Source: Plazaster borealis (Eukaryota > Echinodermata > Asteroidea > Forcipulatida > Labidiasteridae). From it: DNA of 64,000 nucleotides. Shown here piece by piece: positions 54,590 to 64,000 of the stretch. Numbering within the stretch: the first letter of the stretch is position 1; every line of letters begins with the position of its first letter. The stretch spans positions 35,364,234-35,428,233 of the forward strand of contig CM037472.1 in assembly GCA_021014325.1 (NCBI GenBank). The letters run 5' to 3'. The translations under genes were made by a program, and so were the position numbers. Under the pieces are notes generated by a model. The model ran no database searches and was not told the origin of the DNA. It saw only the letters and a list, made by a program, of their open reading frames with translations.

Positions 54590-54745
54590 GTTTTATATTT
54601 TTATTCATTATACAGCTGGTCTGGTATTTATTGTCTCTAGTGTATCTTTGCATTATAACTTTATTGAATTGTAAAGTGCATCGAGGGATCTGTGATCCAT
54701 AATGCGCTACATAAATGCTGTTTTATTGTTATCAGTGAATGATTT
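54590..54745 (+). mobile_element. probable LINE 3' UTR tail
   Basis: GTAAAGTGCATCGAGGGATC, ATAATGCGCTACATAAATGC then TTTTATTGTTAT resembles the GCGC-TATATAAAT tails seen elsewhere. No coding remnant, so the call is tentative. Confidence 0.45.
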
Positions 54746-54956
54746 CCCTTGTATAGCAGAGCAAAGTGCTCCACAAAATCTATCAGTTGCTACTCAAAAA
54801 TAACCACTCACTACTTAACATTGGCATTCAGTGTGCACACAATAAGTTCAGTCTAAATTTTTTGCTACACAAAATTGCTGGACGAATTCGTTCCCTGGTT
54901 ATTATTATTTTTAGTATCTTTGAAGTTTTGCATGGTGTGCAACATAAGAAGTAACT

Positions 54957-55115
54957 ATAATGGTAAACTTGCAGGTACAACCATGTGTAAAATCTCTTTT
55001 TGGGGGGGGGGGGTGTTGGTGGCTCTGAGACCAAACTGGTTCTTTCCAGAGCCAACACTCCTCCCAAAAGAGATTTTACACATGGTTGTACCCTGCAAGT
55101 TTACTAGTTATAGTT
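54957..55115. repeat. palindromic MITE, intact copy (about 159 bp)
   Basis: AAACTTGCAGGTACAACCAT and ATGGTTGTACCCTGCAAGTTT are inverted ends; AAAATCTCTTTTTGGGGG and CTCCCAAAAGAGATTTTAC inner arms; a run of about 11 G in the left arm. Confidence 0.85.
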
Positions 55116-55274
55116 ACTTCTTATTATTATCTTTATTAAGTTGGATCGCACCAGACTCCTAATGCCTGTACAAAACATCTTCTGGAAGGATATTGAATGA
55201 TATTGAACCTATGTCAATCACTGTAACAAAAAGAAGAGCTTGTTTCGTCAAACATTGTTTCCATGCAAAGGACC

Positions 55275-55380
55275 TTGGTCAAATTTCATGGCTCTGCTAA
55301 CCGCTGAATTCTGCGCTTACATAATTCTACGGGCCATAAGCACAGAATTCCGCGATAAGCAGAGCCATGAAATTGGGCCC
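55275..55380. repeat. GGGCCC foldback element, 106 bp
   Basis: TGGTCAAATTTCATGGCTCT and AGAGCCATGAAATTGGGCCC with inner AATTCTGCGCTTA and TAAGCACAGAATT arms. Confidence 0.85.
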
Positions 55381-55769
55381 AGATGATCCCAGATGGAGAG
55401 TCCCCTAACCCAATAGAGGAAGAAGACCAATGAACTATTTGGATGCTGTTGCCGGGGACATACAACATGAACGAGACAACCTAGCCTGCCTGATGACTGA
55501 CAGAGATGCCTTGAGAGACATTGTCAATTTGATCTTGGCCTTGGCCTTTCTTTTTTATGGTTACGTTGTCTCAATTTAGCCTTTGGCTAGAAGTGCAATG
55601 TTTCTAATAAATAGTGATATGTAACAAATTGTTTGACCAATTTATAATGGCCCAATTTTATGACAGTGCTTAACACATAATTCTTTGCTGTAAAGCATGT
55701 GATTCTATCGGCCATAAGTGCAGAATTTCATGGTAAGCAGAGAGAAAGACTAAATGAAATGTAGCATAC

Positions 55770-55847
55770 CTTTCTTGTAGTTTTCATCAAAGGTAGTTGG
55801 ATCAATCAAGATGAGTAACTGCTTCAGGTCATCATCATCAAATTCAC
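55770..55847 (-). CDS. RyR: RyR exon w8
   Basis: 78 bp, phase 1 in and out. Encodes GEFDDDDLKQLLILIDPTTF then DENYKK, matching GIFxNEDLKxILxLIEPxVF. Donor GTATGC. The long acidic divergent region 3 that follows this block in vertebrate RyR1 is absent here. Confidence 0.94.
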
Positions 55848-56241
55848 CTAAAACGACAAAAAAGAGTTTTATATCGATATAACGGGTTCATAGTGCATGT
55901 GAAGGTGAAAATATAAGAAACGAGTCGTAAGTTAAACTGTCGGGGGAAAAATAGTTGTTGCAAGCTTTTAACAAACCAAAATGACATGTGGCGTAAAAGC
56001 AAAAAGTGGTAAAGGCCTCAAGTTTTGACCGTGGCAAATTCCATCTCAAAGGTTGAATGGCTTGCCTCAAAGACTAGCCTTGGAAGAAAAACATGAGCCC
56101 ATTGTCATTTTTGTGAATTTCAGAAAAAAAAAGATGTCAAGAGAAAGAAGACACAACGTCCAATACTATAAGGTATAATTTAATGGACTTAAACATTGTG
56201 TTTTCCATTAGGAAGTTTTAAGAGAGTTCAAAGATACTTAC

Positions 56242-56279
56242 CGATAACCAGCAACTTGTCACAGAGTCTTAGAAGTGGT
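56242..56279 (-). CDS. RyR: RyR exon w7 (38-bp mini-exon)
   Basis: 38 bp, phase 2 in, phase 1 out. Encodes VPLLRLCDKLLVIG, equivalent to VPLIKLFYTLLIMG in vertebrate RyR. Acceptor TTTAG, donor GTAAGT. Too short to be found as an open frame; identified by alignment and phase. Confidence 0.9.
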
Positions 56280-56785
56280 CTAAAGAGATGAAAGCATAAC
56301 AAATAAGAATTGTTTAGAGCAATGAAATTATAGAGTTAAATATGACTTTTATAAAGTTCTATGACTTTAAGTAACTTTTTATTCAGTTTGTTCCAACTTT
56401 TAACAATTAAGAAAATAAGAAATAGTTGTTTTTTGTTCAAACCACAACACTGGTCTTATATAACATTTGAGAAAAGTTTAGCAAAGTTTTTAAACGGTTT
56501 TGTGCAAGCTCTGTCCATGTAATTGTCAAACAAATTTGTTGCAAAATTTCAAAACAATTACAGAGGGTAAACTAAAATTTCAAGCTGGTTTCAAAACAAA
56601 TATGCACTGCACGCAACTGTGAAACAGCTCTTCACTGAACATGCCACAAAATCAAGGCCATATTTGAAATAGTAAACATTTCTAAATATTAATAAAAAGT
56701 AAACAATATGTTAGACAAATACCATTTCCGGGTTGCCTACTTTGTTTTTTTTGAAGGACACTTTACACATTCTTTTCCTGCTTCT

Positions 56786-56976
56786 GGGCTCAATTTCATA
56801 AAGCTGGTAGGCAAAAATTGGTGCTTAGAAAATTTTTCTACTCAGCAAAAATTAGCAGGGAACCAGTTACAAACAATAAAATGACATGGTATTATTGCTG
56901 GTAAACAGTTTCTAGAAAGCAAGCTTTTTCTTTGCTAAGCAATTCGTTGTGCTTCACAGCTTGATGAAATTTGGCC
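56786..56976. repeat. GGGCCC-family foldback element
   Basis: TGGGCTCAATTTCATAAAGC to GCTTGATGAAATTTGGCCCT; interior CTTAGAAAATTTTTCTACTC and TTTGCTAAGCA blocks of the family. Confidence 0.75.
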
Positions 56977-56999
56977 CTCTCTTGACAGAGAACACTTAC

Positions 57000-57161
57000 A
57001 CAAAGAGATCATTGTAGCTTCCCCCGATGGGGTCTCTGCAGCTAGAAACCCCATGAGCTACCGCTTGGGTCAGTAGGTTTATCACGTGTTTCTTGAGGGA
57101 GTCTAGCTGGAAGGGCGGTGGGCGTGTCTCGTTGATACGATGGGCTATGTTGATGCTAGAA
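57000..57161 (-). CDS. RyR: RyR exon w6
   Basis: 162 bp, phase 2 in and out. Encodes SSINIAHRINETRPPPFQLD, then SLKKHVINLLTQAVAHG and SSCRDPIGGSYNDLF. RDPxGGS is the conserved ARDPVGG motif. Two overlapping donors exist; GTAAGT (57000 border) keeps the frame into w7, the GTGTAA two bases earlier does not. Confidence 0.93.
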
Positions 57162-57250
57162 CTGTACGGATGATGAGAGGGAAATCAGAGATATTTAAGC
57201 TGGGTGGGATGTAAATGAGAAAGAAGTGGCAAGGGAAGAAAACATGTTTA

Positions 57251-57550
57251 ACCCTTTAGAGACCATTCATTTCTGTATAATCATCACCATGCACACAGAG
57301 ATGACTAATATTGTTGAGTTTTTGACACAATTTTTTTGTGTAAAATTGTCCCCCAAAAATAAAATGACACAGAAATTTTGTTTTGTTTTAGAAACATAGA
57401 TATGAAGCTAACATGGAAAACATTTGAAAATGTCAATTCAAGACATGACCTTTACTTTGAGTGGATGTAGGTCAGATTTTTTGGCCGATTGCGGCCGCTA
57501 TGGGCATTTTGGTACAAGCCGTTTCCAGCGGCAATGGTCTCTAAAGGTTT
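57251..57550. repeat. MITE-like element, AACCCTTTAGAGACC ends, copy 2
   Basis: Starts ACCCTTTAGAGACCATTCAT, ends GGCAATGGTCTCTAAAGGTT; the ends are complements. Relative of 3791-4091. Confidence 0.8.
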
Positions 57551-58456
57551 AAATGGTTTCATTCCATACATCTCTGCAGGCGGAAATCTGTATCATCAAA
57601 GGCTGTGCACAACATAGATAAAAGTGAACATATAAATGTTCATAGATTTGCACATAACTTACATGGTATAAAGATGGTGATGGTGGACAACTTCCATAGA
57701 AATATTTGTCCTTGAAATGCTATCGTTTTTGAGAAACGATCAAAACAATTAGTTGTGATCTCGCAATTCACAAATCTGATGTTTGAAAACAGTGAAAACA
57801 TGTGAAGGGGATTTTTCACTATTTTCTCGCGACTCCGACAACCGATTGAGCTTTCACTTTCACAGGTTTGTTAATTCATGTAAATGTCGGGTCACATAAA
57901 GTGCAGATACTGGTCTTTGACATTTACCAATGTTGTCAACTTGCGCTGCACTACCTTAGTGGATGACAACCTAAGCTTTCATCCATAAGGGGGCTGGGTT
58001 GAAAGGCAGGAAACTTGTTTCAACCCCTGAAGTAATTGGCCGAGCTCCTTACTAGGAGCATTCAATGGGAAACTATTTCCGTTCAATAAATGGTTTAGTT
58101 TCATCCTAACTATAATTTGACTACTTGGACGGATCAAGTCATCTTGATTAACTGTATAGCCCCCGGCCGTAAAATGTTGCCAATAATGCTGGCTTGTAAT
58201 TCTCAGTATTTTTGACCATGTGAGGGCGTGTGTGAACTGAATTTACGTGATGCCAAGTAAGTACAACCAACTGGTTTGTTTTCATTATAATTATTATTAT
58301 TAGTTTATTTGGCCATTGATACAAGGAAACAACATACAGGCAGTCAAAATAAGATAAAACTTGAATTGTGATGCAAGGAAATTTGATGTTGAGAGCGCCC
58401 TCATGCGGTCAAAAATATGGTCACTTATTAATGAAATAATTTGCGGAAAAACCAAC
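57551..58456. other. intron w5-w6, nothing recognised
   Basis: AT-rich intron with an ATTATTATTATTAG tract near 58290-58305. No gene or clear element. Confidence 0.45.
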
Positions 58457-58615
58457 CCTTTCTCTGAGAAGAGCTGTTCTGGTCTGATGGAGACACTCTT
58501 GCTGGTGCTCAGAGCTCTCTTTATGGAAGTACTGTTTGATCCCTCATCACTGGTATCCTCAAAGCGCTGGTTACCGTCCATGAGAGGGATGATGAATTCA
58601 TCTTGGGTCATCAGT
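58457..58615 (-). CDS. RyR: RyR exon w5
   Basis: 159 bp, phase 2 in and out. Encodes RLMTQDEFIIPLMDGNQRFE, then a variable Ser/Thr-rich linker (DTSDEGSNSTSIKRALSTS) and RPEQLFSEKG. The first block equals NNEFIVPMTEET of vertebrate RyR; the linker is poorly conserved in all RyRs. Donor GTTGGT is unusual, so the low-coordinate border is the least certain part. Confidence 0.85.
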
Positions 58616-59010
58616 CTGTGCAGAGATAGGAGTGAGGAAAAGGTCAGGGGTCAAAGGTAAATCTCTAGTAAGTCATGAAGATACTTCTACTATAGTGATT
58701 ATCGACAACGGTTCATTCTGGGCATTCAAAACTAGGCATTATGTTTTCCACAGTACCTTGTATTAAATATGTAATGCCATACATTTTAAGCTGTTTATTA
58801 CTACATTTTCTTTATTTTTTAAAATTTTAAATACAATTTTAGTGTTTACTTGTGACCAATCAAGTAATTCACCCAGACATTAATCAAATCCCACTTGCCA
58901 AAGGCTTATTGGAGAAGCATTTCTCAATAAATAATTCAGAAAACTACAAAATACAACAACAAAAACTACAAAAGAAGACACAATTTTGTCATCAGTGAAC
59001 TGTATCTAAC

Positions 59011-59086
59011 CTGGCGTTTGTATGAGTCTCCAGATGAAGTGATATGAGAAGGTCATGGTATCCCATCCTCAACGGGCCAGAGAGAT
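59011..59086 (-). CDS. RyR: RyR exon w4
   Basis: 76 bp, phase 1 in, phase 2 out. Encodes LSGPLRMGYHDLLISLHLET, matching GPLRAGYYDLLIxIHLE of vertebrate RyR. Donor GTTAGA, acceptor TTAAG (weak by consensus but fixed by phase and homology). Confidence 0.92.
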
Positions 59087-59169
59087 CTTAAGAAAAAAGG
59101 TAAAGTATCATCAATAAGACTATTAGACAATCTTATCATACTACACCATAGAAAAGAACTTCTAAAGAG

Positions 59170-59620
59170 AGGACCTGTCATCAGTCTGTCAGTCAGTTGG
59201 TCAGGACAGTTAAAACTGCCGGGGTGAACTGGTCTGGGTTGATTTCCTTCCGACCTGACAGAATAACACATGGAAAATACCACGCGATACAGACCGACCA
59301 AGCATTTATTAGGCCATGTGATCGAGTCGGGGTACAGTATTTTCAGTCCGATTATTTCAGTCGAGACAGAATTCAACAAAAGAATGGAACATAATGTTAT
59401 CGGATTCCTAACATACATGACAGTGACATTCAGAACAGACTTTTGTTTAAGTAGCCTGTAATTAACACTCCCCCAAAGTAATTTTTTGTGGGGAATAAAA
59501 TATTAGTACTGAAAGTAATTGCGATCAAAGAAATAAAGCGTGCAGATTTCCGGCCATGACCACACAGTCGGACCATCGCCTGTGTCAAGACCGGACGGAA
59601 TCACCTGAACCCAGACACAT
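59170..59620. repeat. loose inverted-repeat element
   Basis: CTGGGTTGATTTCCTTCCGA near 59232 and GACGGAATCACCTGAACCCA near 59596 are imperfect complements; TCTGTCAGTCAG lies outside. Boundaries uncertain. Confidence 0.5.
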
Positions 59621-59798
59621 TTCTCTGTTACATCTGCACATTTGTAAAAAATCTAACTTATCAGGAGAGCTAGTGAAAGATAAGTTAATAGCAAACCATG
59701 TACCACCTCTTTACGAAACAAATAAATGGTATTTCAAAGTTTTTGGAAATATAATGAATATCCGTAGTATCCCTCATTAGTATTTGAGATATACTCAC

Positions 59799-59920
59799 AT
59801 TCACACTGAATACAGTAGGTCAGCTGATCTTCATTGACATGACTGCACAGAGCATGTGCAACATGGTGGTTGCCATGGGAACACACAGCACTGTACAGCT
59901 TCAGTGTATGAGCATGGAAC
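59799..59920 (-). CDS. RyR: RyR exon w3
   Basis: 122 bp, phase 2 in, phase 1 out. Encodes FHAHTLKLYSAVCSHGNHHV then AHALCSHVNEDQLTYCIQ, the RyR block HTLRLYxAVCALGNxRVAHALCSHV of the junctional solenoid. Donor GTGAGT. Confidence 0.95.
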
Positions 59921-60109
59921 CTGAGAAAGTCACAAATATATGAAACGGTCAAAGAAAATGTTGGGTGTTTTTTTTAATGCAAAATACACAGAATAGACTC
60001 AACGAAAACCCAAAACCCATACGGAAATACATTATTTTGGGGTTTTCCTGAATTTCATGATTTTAATGCCATTATTCTTCTTAATATTATTGTTATTATA
60101 TATATCTGG

Positions 60110-60444
60110 TAATGAAACAAAGGATGCCTCATAAGTGAACTTAATCACTGTAGCTCGCAAACCTGTGGAAACCTGTAAAGGGTGCTTGCTATGTGAACCA
60201 AGAACACAGGGGTTAACCCCTACTCTTCCACGATAAGTGTTCTGGGTTATTTTACATGCACTACGAATCCTAGTACACAGAAAGTATGGCTTAATCTCCC
60301 AACCGAAGTATACAGCAATTGTGGTAAAGTATCTTGCTCAAGAACACAAGTATCCCGACCGGATCGTTGAACCCACACTCTGCTGATCAGTAACACCAGA
60401 GCTTGAGTCCGGTGCTCTTTACTGCACGGCCACGACACACCAAT
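60110..60444 (-). mobile_element. tRNA-derived SINE, near full length
   Basis: Minus strand head TGGTGTGTCGTGGCCGTGCA, CAGCAGAGTGTGGGTTCAAC, ACTTGTGTTCTTGAGCAAGA, ATTAAGCCATACTTTCTG, AGTAGGGGTTAACCCCTGTG; tail with AATGAAACAAAGGATG-type end shared with 22086-22425. Confidence 0.83.
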
Positions 60445-60606
60445 AATAATGAATTTATTAATTTACTGAAATAAGCTTAAACTACTGAAATGGTCCTAAT
60501 CATGTAGCTATTGATAACTAATAATTACATAATAACTGGTCAATCCCACAAAAGGCAGAGAGGAGGGGCAACAATAAATCACCTCACATGACATGACATG
60601 ACTTAC

Positions 60607-60688
60607 TTGAGCAGGTCTGGATTCTCAATCAGTTCCAATATGTCCATGCATCTATTCTCCTCTGGAATGTGAACAGCCAACCATGGAA
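60607..60688 (-). CDS. RyR: RyR exon w2
   Basis: 82 bp, phase 1 in, phase 2 out. Peptide VPWLAVHIPEENRCMDILEL followed by IENPDLLK. The HIPEENR-MDILEL block is nearly invariant in RyRs. Donor GTAAGT. Confidence 0.95.
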
Positions 60689-61410
60689 CTGCCATCAAGA
60701 CAAGAGCAGACAAGATAAATCAACACATTTTCAGTACTGTGATTCCAGGCAGTGAAAGGCCATGGATTATCAAATTTGTAACTATTTTAACAAATATTTT
60801 ATGAATTAATCATGGTTCATATTCAGAAAGCTGTATAGCAGAAAATATTGCCTTTGAACAAATTTATTAACGAAGCAAAACATAGCAGGTAACACTACTA
60901 GCAATTTACATTACACGTGATTGTGGCTGGTAGTCCATTTGAGTAAAGCAAGATTTATCTTTGCTTAAAGGTGAATCGCCCGCTTGTTTGACAAATTAAT
61001 GGTAAGAAATTGATTTCAATATTAGCTAGCTATTTTCCTTTAGTTAAGGAAACTACAAACTTTCAGTTGAGTAACTGAAAAAAATACCACTGTCAATGAT
61101 TAGTAACTTGAAAAATACATTTCAGTTATTGTCAGTCCCTGAAATTATCCCATTTTACTAGCAGCCATACATACAGTTTGGATGCTTCAAGTGTTTTGTG
61201 CGTTTGTGCATGGCGTAAACAAAACTTTTTTATATTTTTTCGATTTTTAAACAGCATCCATCATGTCACAATTCATTACAAAGAACATATTTGAAATGTT
61301 TGTGTCTTTCAGCCTAAAAACAGGTAATGTAATTTTGAGAAGTGTTAGTGCTTAACAGGCCTGTAAAAGTGGGCCCTATATTACGCACCCCTAATGTATT
61401 TTCATAATCC
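60689..61410. other. intron w1-w2 segment
   Basis: Diverged GGGCCC-family text around 60815-60970 (AGAAAGCTGTATAGCAGAAA, AGCAAGATTTATCTTTGCTT). Otherwise nothing recognised. Confidence 0.5.
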
Positions 61411-61411
61411 T

Positions 61412-61437
61412 AATCCAAGCCCTAACCCTAACCCTAG
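61412..61437. repeat. short telomere-like CCCTAA tract
   Basis: CCTAATCCAAGCCCTAACCC then TAACCCTAG: three CCCTAA units plus a degenerate one, directly beside the 16-bp minisatellite. Confidence 0.8.
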
Positions 61438-61461
61438 CGTGTAGATCACGAGGGGTTATCG

Positions 61462-62742
61462 GAACATAGGGTTGACAGAACTTAGAGGAGTCGGAACATA
61501 GGGGTGTCACAACATAGGGGTGTCTGTACATAGAGGTGTCAGAACATAGGGGTGTTGGAACATAGGGGTGTCTGAACATAGGGATGTTAGAACATAGGGG
61601 TGTCTGTACATAGAGGTGTCGGAACATAGGGGTGTCGGAACATAGGGGTGTCACAACATAGGGGTGTCTGTACATAGAGGTGTCAGAACATAGAGGTGTT
61701 GGAACATAGGGATGTTAGAACATAGGGGTGTCTGTACATAGAGGTGTCGGAACATAGGGGTGTCGGAACATAGGGGTGTCGGAACATAGGGATGTCAGAA
61801 CATAGGGGTGTCTGAACATAGGGGTGTCAGAACATAGGGGTGTCTGAACATAGGGGTGTCTGAACATAGGGGTGTCTGAACATAGGGGTGTCGGAACATA
61901 GGGGTGTCTGAACATAGGGGTGTCGGAACATAGGGATGTTAGAACATAGGGGTGTCAGAACATAGGGGTGTCCGAACATAGGGGTGTCGGAACATAGGGG
62001 TGTCGGAACATAGGGGTGTCGGAACACAGGGGTGTCACAACATAGGGGTGTCTGTACATAGAGGTGTCAGAACATAGGGGTGTCGGAACATAGGGGTGTC
62101 ACAACATAGGGGTGTCTGTACATAGAGGTGTCAGAACATAGAGGTGTCGGAACATAGGGATGTTAGAACATAGGGGTGTCTGTACATAGAGGTGTCGGAA
62201 CATAGGGATGTTAGAACATAGGGGTGTCCGAACATAGGGGTGTCGGAACATAGGGGTGTCAGAACATAGGGATGTTAGAACATAGGGGTGTCTGAACACA
62301 GGGGTGTCAGAACATAGGGGTGTCTGAACATAGGGGTGTCGGAACATAGGGGTGTCAGAACATAGGGGTGTCTGAACATAGGGGTGTCTGAACATAGGGG
62401 TGTCAGAACATAGGGGTGTCTGAACACAGGGGTGTCAGAACATAGGGGTGTCTGAACATAGTGGTGTCAGAACATAGGGGTGTCGGAACATAGGGATGTT
62501 AGAACATAGGGGTGTCAGAACATAGGGGTGTCCGAACATAGGGGTGTCGGAAGTTAGAACATAAGGGTGTCGGAACATAGAAGTGTCGGAAAATAGGGGT
62601 GTCTGTACATAGGGGTGTCGGAACATAGAGGTGTTGGAACATAGAGGTGTCGAAAAATAGAGGTGTCGAAAAATAGAGGTGTCCCAACATAGGGTTGTCT
62701 GAACATAGAGGTGTCAGAACATTGGGGTGTCCGAACATAGAG
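61462..62742. repeat. 16-bp minisatellite, about 80 units
   Basis: Unit GGAACATAGGGGTGTC with variants TGTACATAGAGGTGTC, AGAACATAGGGATGTT and CACAACATAGGGGTGTC. Variants recur in ordered blocks (TGTACATAGAGGTGTC after CACAACATAGGGG), so there is higher-order structure. Open frames encoding FRHPYVPTPLCSDTPM repeats are by-products. Confidence 0.95.
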
Positions 62743-62793
62743 CAGTCACTGTGTATAATAGTTAAATATTTAATATATTTCCAGTCTCCTTAC

Positions 62794-62983
62794 CGGGCTG
62801 CCTGCAGGACACTATCCAGCCGGCGGAGTCGGTGTGTTTACGCGCCAACACATTAAGCGTCTTATGTGGAGCCCGTGACCAGATACAGGACTGTATCACC
62901 TGGACGTTGACTCTGGACGGACATTGAGGGACGGGATTGTGTGAATCGCTCTTGAACCATGCGGCTGACAGGGGCAGGCAGTT
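62794..62983 (-). CDS. RyR: RyR exon w1 (junctional solenoid start)
   Basis: 190 bp. Peptide begins NCLPLSAAWFKSDSHNPVPQ and ends GWIVSCRQP, matching the RyR block that follows SPRY3 (LSAGLFKSEHKNPVPQ in vertebrates). Acceptor CAG at 62984-62986, donor GTAAGG, ends in phase 1. It is the most 5' exon I can find; the next upstream exon is beyond the window or too short to see. A 16-bp minisatellite ends about 50 bp past its donor. Confidence 0.95.
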
Positions 62984-63650
62984 CTGTTTGGGGAAAATGA
63001 AAACATGAAACTTCGGTTACATTAATAGTCCTGTCTTTCACATTTTTAGGTTAAAAAAACATGTGTCTGTTGGGTAGGTATCCACATTCAAACCGTGGAC
63101 CTATAACAAAAGGGATAATAGGTCCACGGTTGCTATCACAAAGGAAATCATTGTGGTCCACAGTTGCTATCACAAAGAGTTGGACAAAGGAGGGTGCACG
63201 ATTGCCGGTGTTTACACACGTGGGTATGTTGACCATAATACACTGTGTGTAGAACTGAAAATGTATGGCAGGCAATGAGCATACTTTCATGTATTCTGTA
63301 CTGTGTCTTGTGTTATCTTTATTGGGTAAAATTCATCAAGAAAGAGATATGCTCCAAAGGATGTCTATTTTTCTGTTATTTTTATACTTTATACTAAATT
63401 TTAAAAAAAACTTCCCCTGTGTACATTCCTCATAGTTCAGCTCTGTGATGCTAGTTGGATTGTTCATAAATATGAAATGAAATGGCATTCGCACGAACAC
63501 ACAGATTTTCAGCTCATTCTAGGGATTGCATTAACACAAGCACCTGGATGGATGAACCGTTGTTGGAATGGGCTCAATTTCACAAAGAGCTAAGATTGAT
63601 CTTAAATGCGAATCAATCTTAATTGCTGAGCAGAGTGTGATGCCAAAATA
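62984..63650. other. intron upstream of w1
   Basis: No RyR exon found. A hairpin at 63091-63131 (AACCGTGGACCTAT and ATAGGTCCACGGTT) is followed by a direct repeat of GGTTGCTATCACAAAG at about 63128 and 63163. GGGCTCAATTTCACAAAGAG near 63571 is foldback-family text. Confidence 0.55.
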
Positions 63651-63659
63651 CAAATATCT

Positions 63660-63660
63660 C

Positions 63661-63692
<32 letters not shown>

Positions 63693-63869
63693 GACTTGTA
63701 ATGCGCACATATCCACCCTGCTGGGTGTTCAAGGCGCAGAAAGATGCAAATGTCTACGGCACCCGTTATTCCAAGGAGGTCTCCCGTCCAAGTACTGAGC
63801 GGGCCAGACGCTGCTTAACTTCGGTGATCAGACGAGAACCGGTGTTTTCAACGTAGTATGACCGTTGAC
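63660..63869 (-). mobile_element. 5S rRNA-derived SINE
   Basis: On the minus strand a complete 5S-like segment (63752-63869) from GTCAACGGTCATACTACGTT to GGTGCCGTAGAC, followed by a short body ATCTTTCTGCGCCTTGAACA, CCCAGCAGGGTGGATATGTG, GCGCATTACAAGTC and (TTA)n. The 5S head plus LINE-like tail with microsatellite is the layout of SINE3-type elements. Confidence 0.78.
63752..63869 (-). rRNA. 5S rRNA-like sequence, probably SINE head or pseudogene
   Basis: 118 bp, close to the normal 5S length. Internal promoter elements are readable: A box AAGTTAAGCAGCG, C box TTGGACGGGAGACC, and CTCGTCTGATCACCGAAGTT. Differences from usual 5S include GTCAACGG for GTCTACGG at the 5' end and AATAACGGGTG near the 3' end. 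It lacks a T-run terminator right after the 3' end and continues into the SINE body, so a functional gene is unlikely. Confidence 0.6.
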
Positions 63870-64000
63870 AACTCATTTTAAGATGAATCTTAGTGCTTTT
63901 TATTATAATGGTTTAATAGATGTTAATTTTGCATCGGTGTAAGGGTAAAAACAAATTATATTATAATGGGTCTTATATAGTGCTTTATCACACCCCTAGG

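Larger units (their letters stand above)
2335..62983 (-). other. RyR: ryanodine receptor gene, internal part (exons w1-w47)
   Basis: Gene span in this window. RyR is a very large homotetrameric Ca2+ release channel of the ER/SR membrane. The exons here encode only cytoplasmic scaffold: junctional solenoid, bridging solenoid with the RIH domain, RyR repeats 3-4, and second bridging-solenoid part. Identity rests on dozens of conserved blocks in collinear order, for example [52 protein letters not shown] and [10 protein letters not shown]. Both ends of the gene lie outside the window. Codon phases match across all 46 splice junctions of the main path. The SPRY domains, calmodulin-binding segment and pore are absent because of the window limits, not loss. 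Confidence 0.97.

Noticed and set aside
57000..57003. GTGTAA as splice donor of exon w6
   Set aside because: It puts w7 out of frame and creates a stop; GTAAGT two bases on preserves VPLLRL.
61391..62738. Open frames with FRHPYVPTPLCSDTPM repeats
   Set aside because: By-product of the 16-bp minisatellite (three units make 16 codons). Present in several frames; not a gene.
63752..63869. Functional 5S rRNA gene
   Set aside because: Sequence changes at both ends, no immediate T-run terminator, and direct continuation into a SINE body and (TTA)n tail.

Overview
The window is eukaryotic genomic DNA, AT-rich and intron-dominated. It carries one recognisable protein-coding gene: the middle of a ryanodine receptor (RyR, the intracellular Ca2+ release channel of the ER/SR), read on the minus strand. 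The 5' part of the gene lies beyond base 64000 and the 3' part (calmodulin-binding segment, central domain, pore) beyond base 1. No promoter, start codon or polyadenylation site of the gene falls in the window. The protein is clearly RyR but differs from vertebrate RyR1/2/3 and from insect RyR. Together with the repeat content (abundant foldback/MITE elements, tRNA- and 5S-derived SINEs, CR1/L2-like LINE tails) this suggests an invertebrate deuterostome, most likely an echinoderm. That is an inference from general impression, not a measured match.

I placed 48 exons by peptide similarity to RyR, checked GT/AG borders, and checked that the codon phase carries from each exon to the next. They are numbered w1 (62794-62983) to w47 (about 2335-2668) in transcript order, with two versions of exon 15. 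They encode roughly 2,080 codons, equivalent to about residues 1640-3530 of vertebrate RyR1. In order: junctional solenoid (w1-w9), first bridging-solenoid part with the RIH domain (w10-w23), the RyR repeats 3 and 4 that form the phosphorylation (P2) domain (w24-w30), and second bridging-solenoid part (w31-w47).

Three features of the gene stand out. Exon 15 exists in two diverged tandem versions (48492-48621 and 47267-47399) with identical phases and lengths of 3n+1, so only one can be used per transcript without breaking the frame. A 27-nt microexon (16508-16534) would add nine residues in the second bridging solenoid where RyR aligns perfectly without it. The last exon runs into a serine-rich stretch not found at this place in vertebrate RyR. 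The PKA-type motif RRLS in the P2 loop is conserved.

The introns hold nearly everything else. There are many short inverted-repeat (foldback/MITE) elements, several of them nested; composite tRNA-derived SINEs on both strands; a 5S-rRNA-derived SINE (about 63660-63869); remnants of LINE ORF2 C-termini; and three minisatellites: 24-bp unit near 20239-20788, 42-bp near-palindromic unit near 26560-26920, and 16-bp unit near 61462-62742, the last ending about 50 bp from exon w1. Two of the minisatellites sit inside inverted-repeat elements, which suggests that they grew within MITEs. I saw no sign of a second gene.
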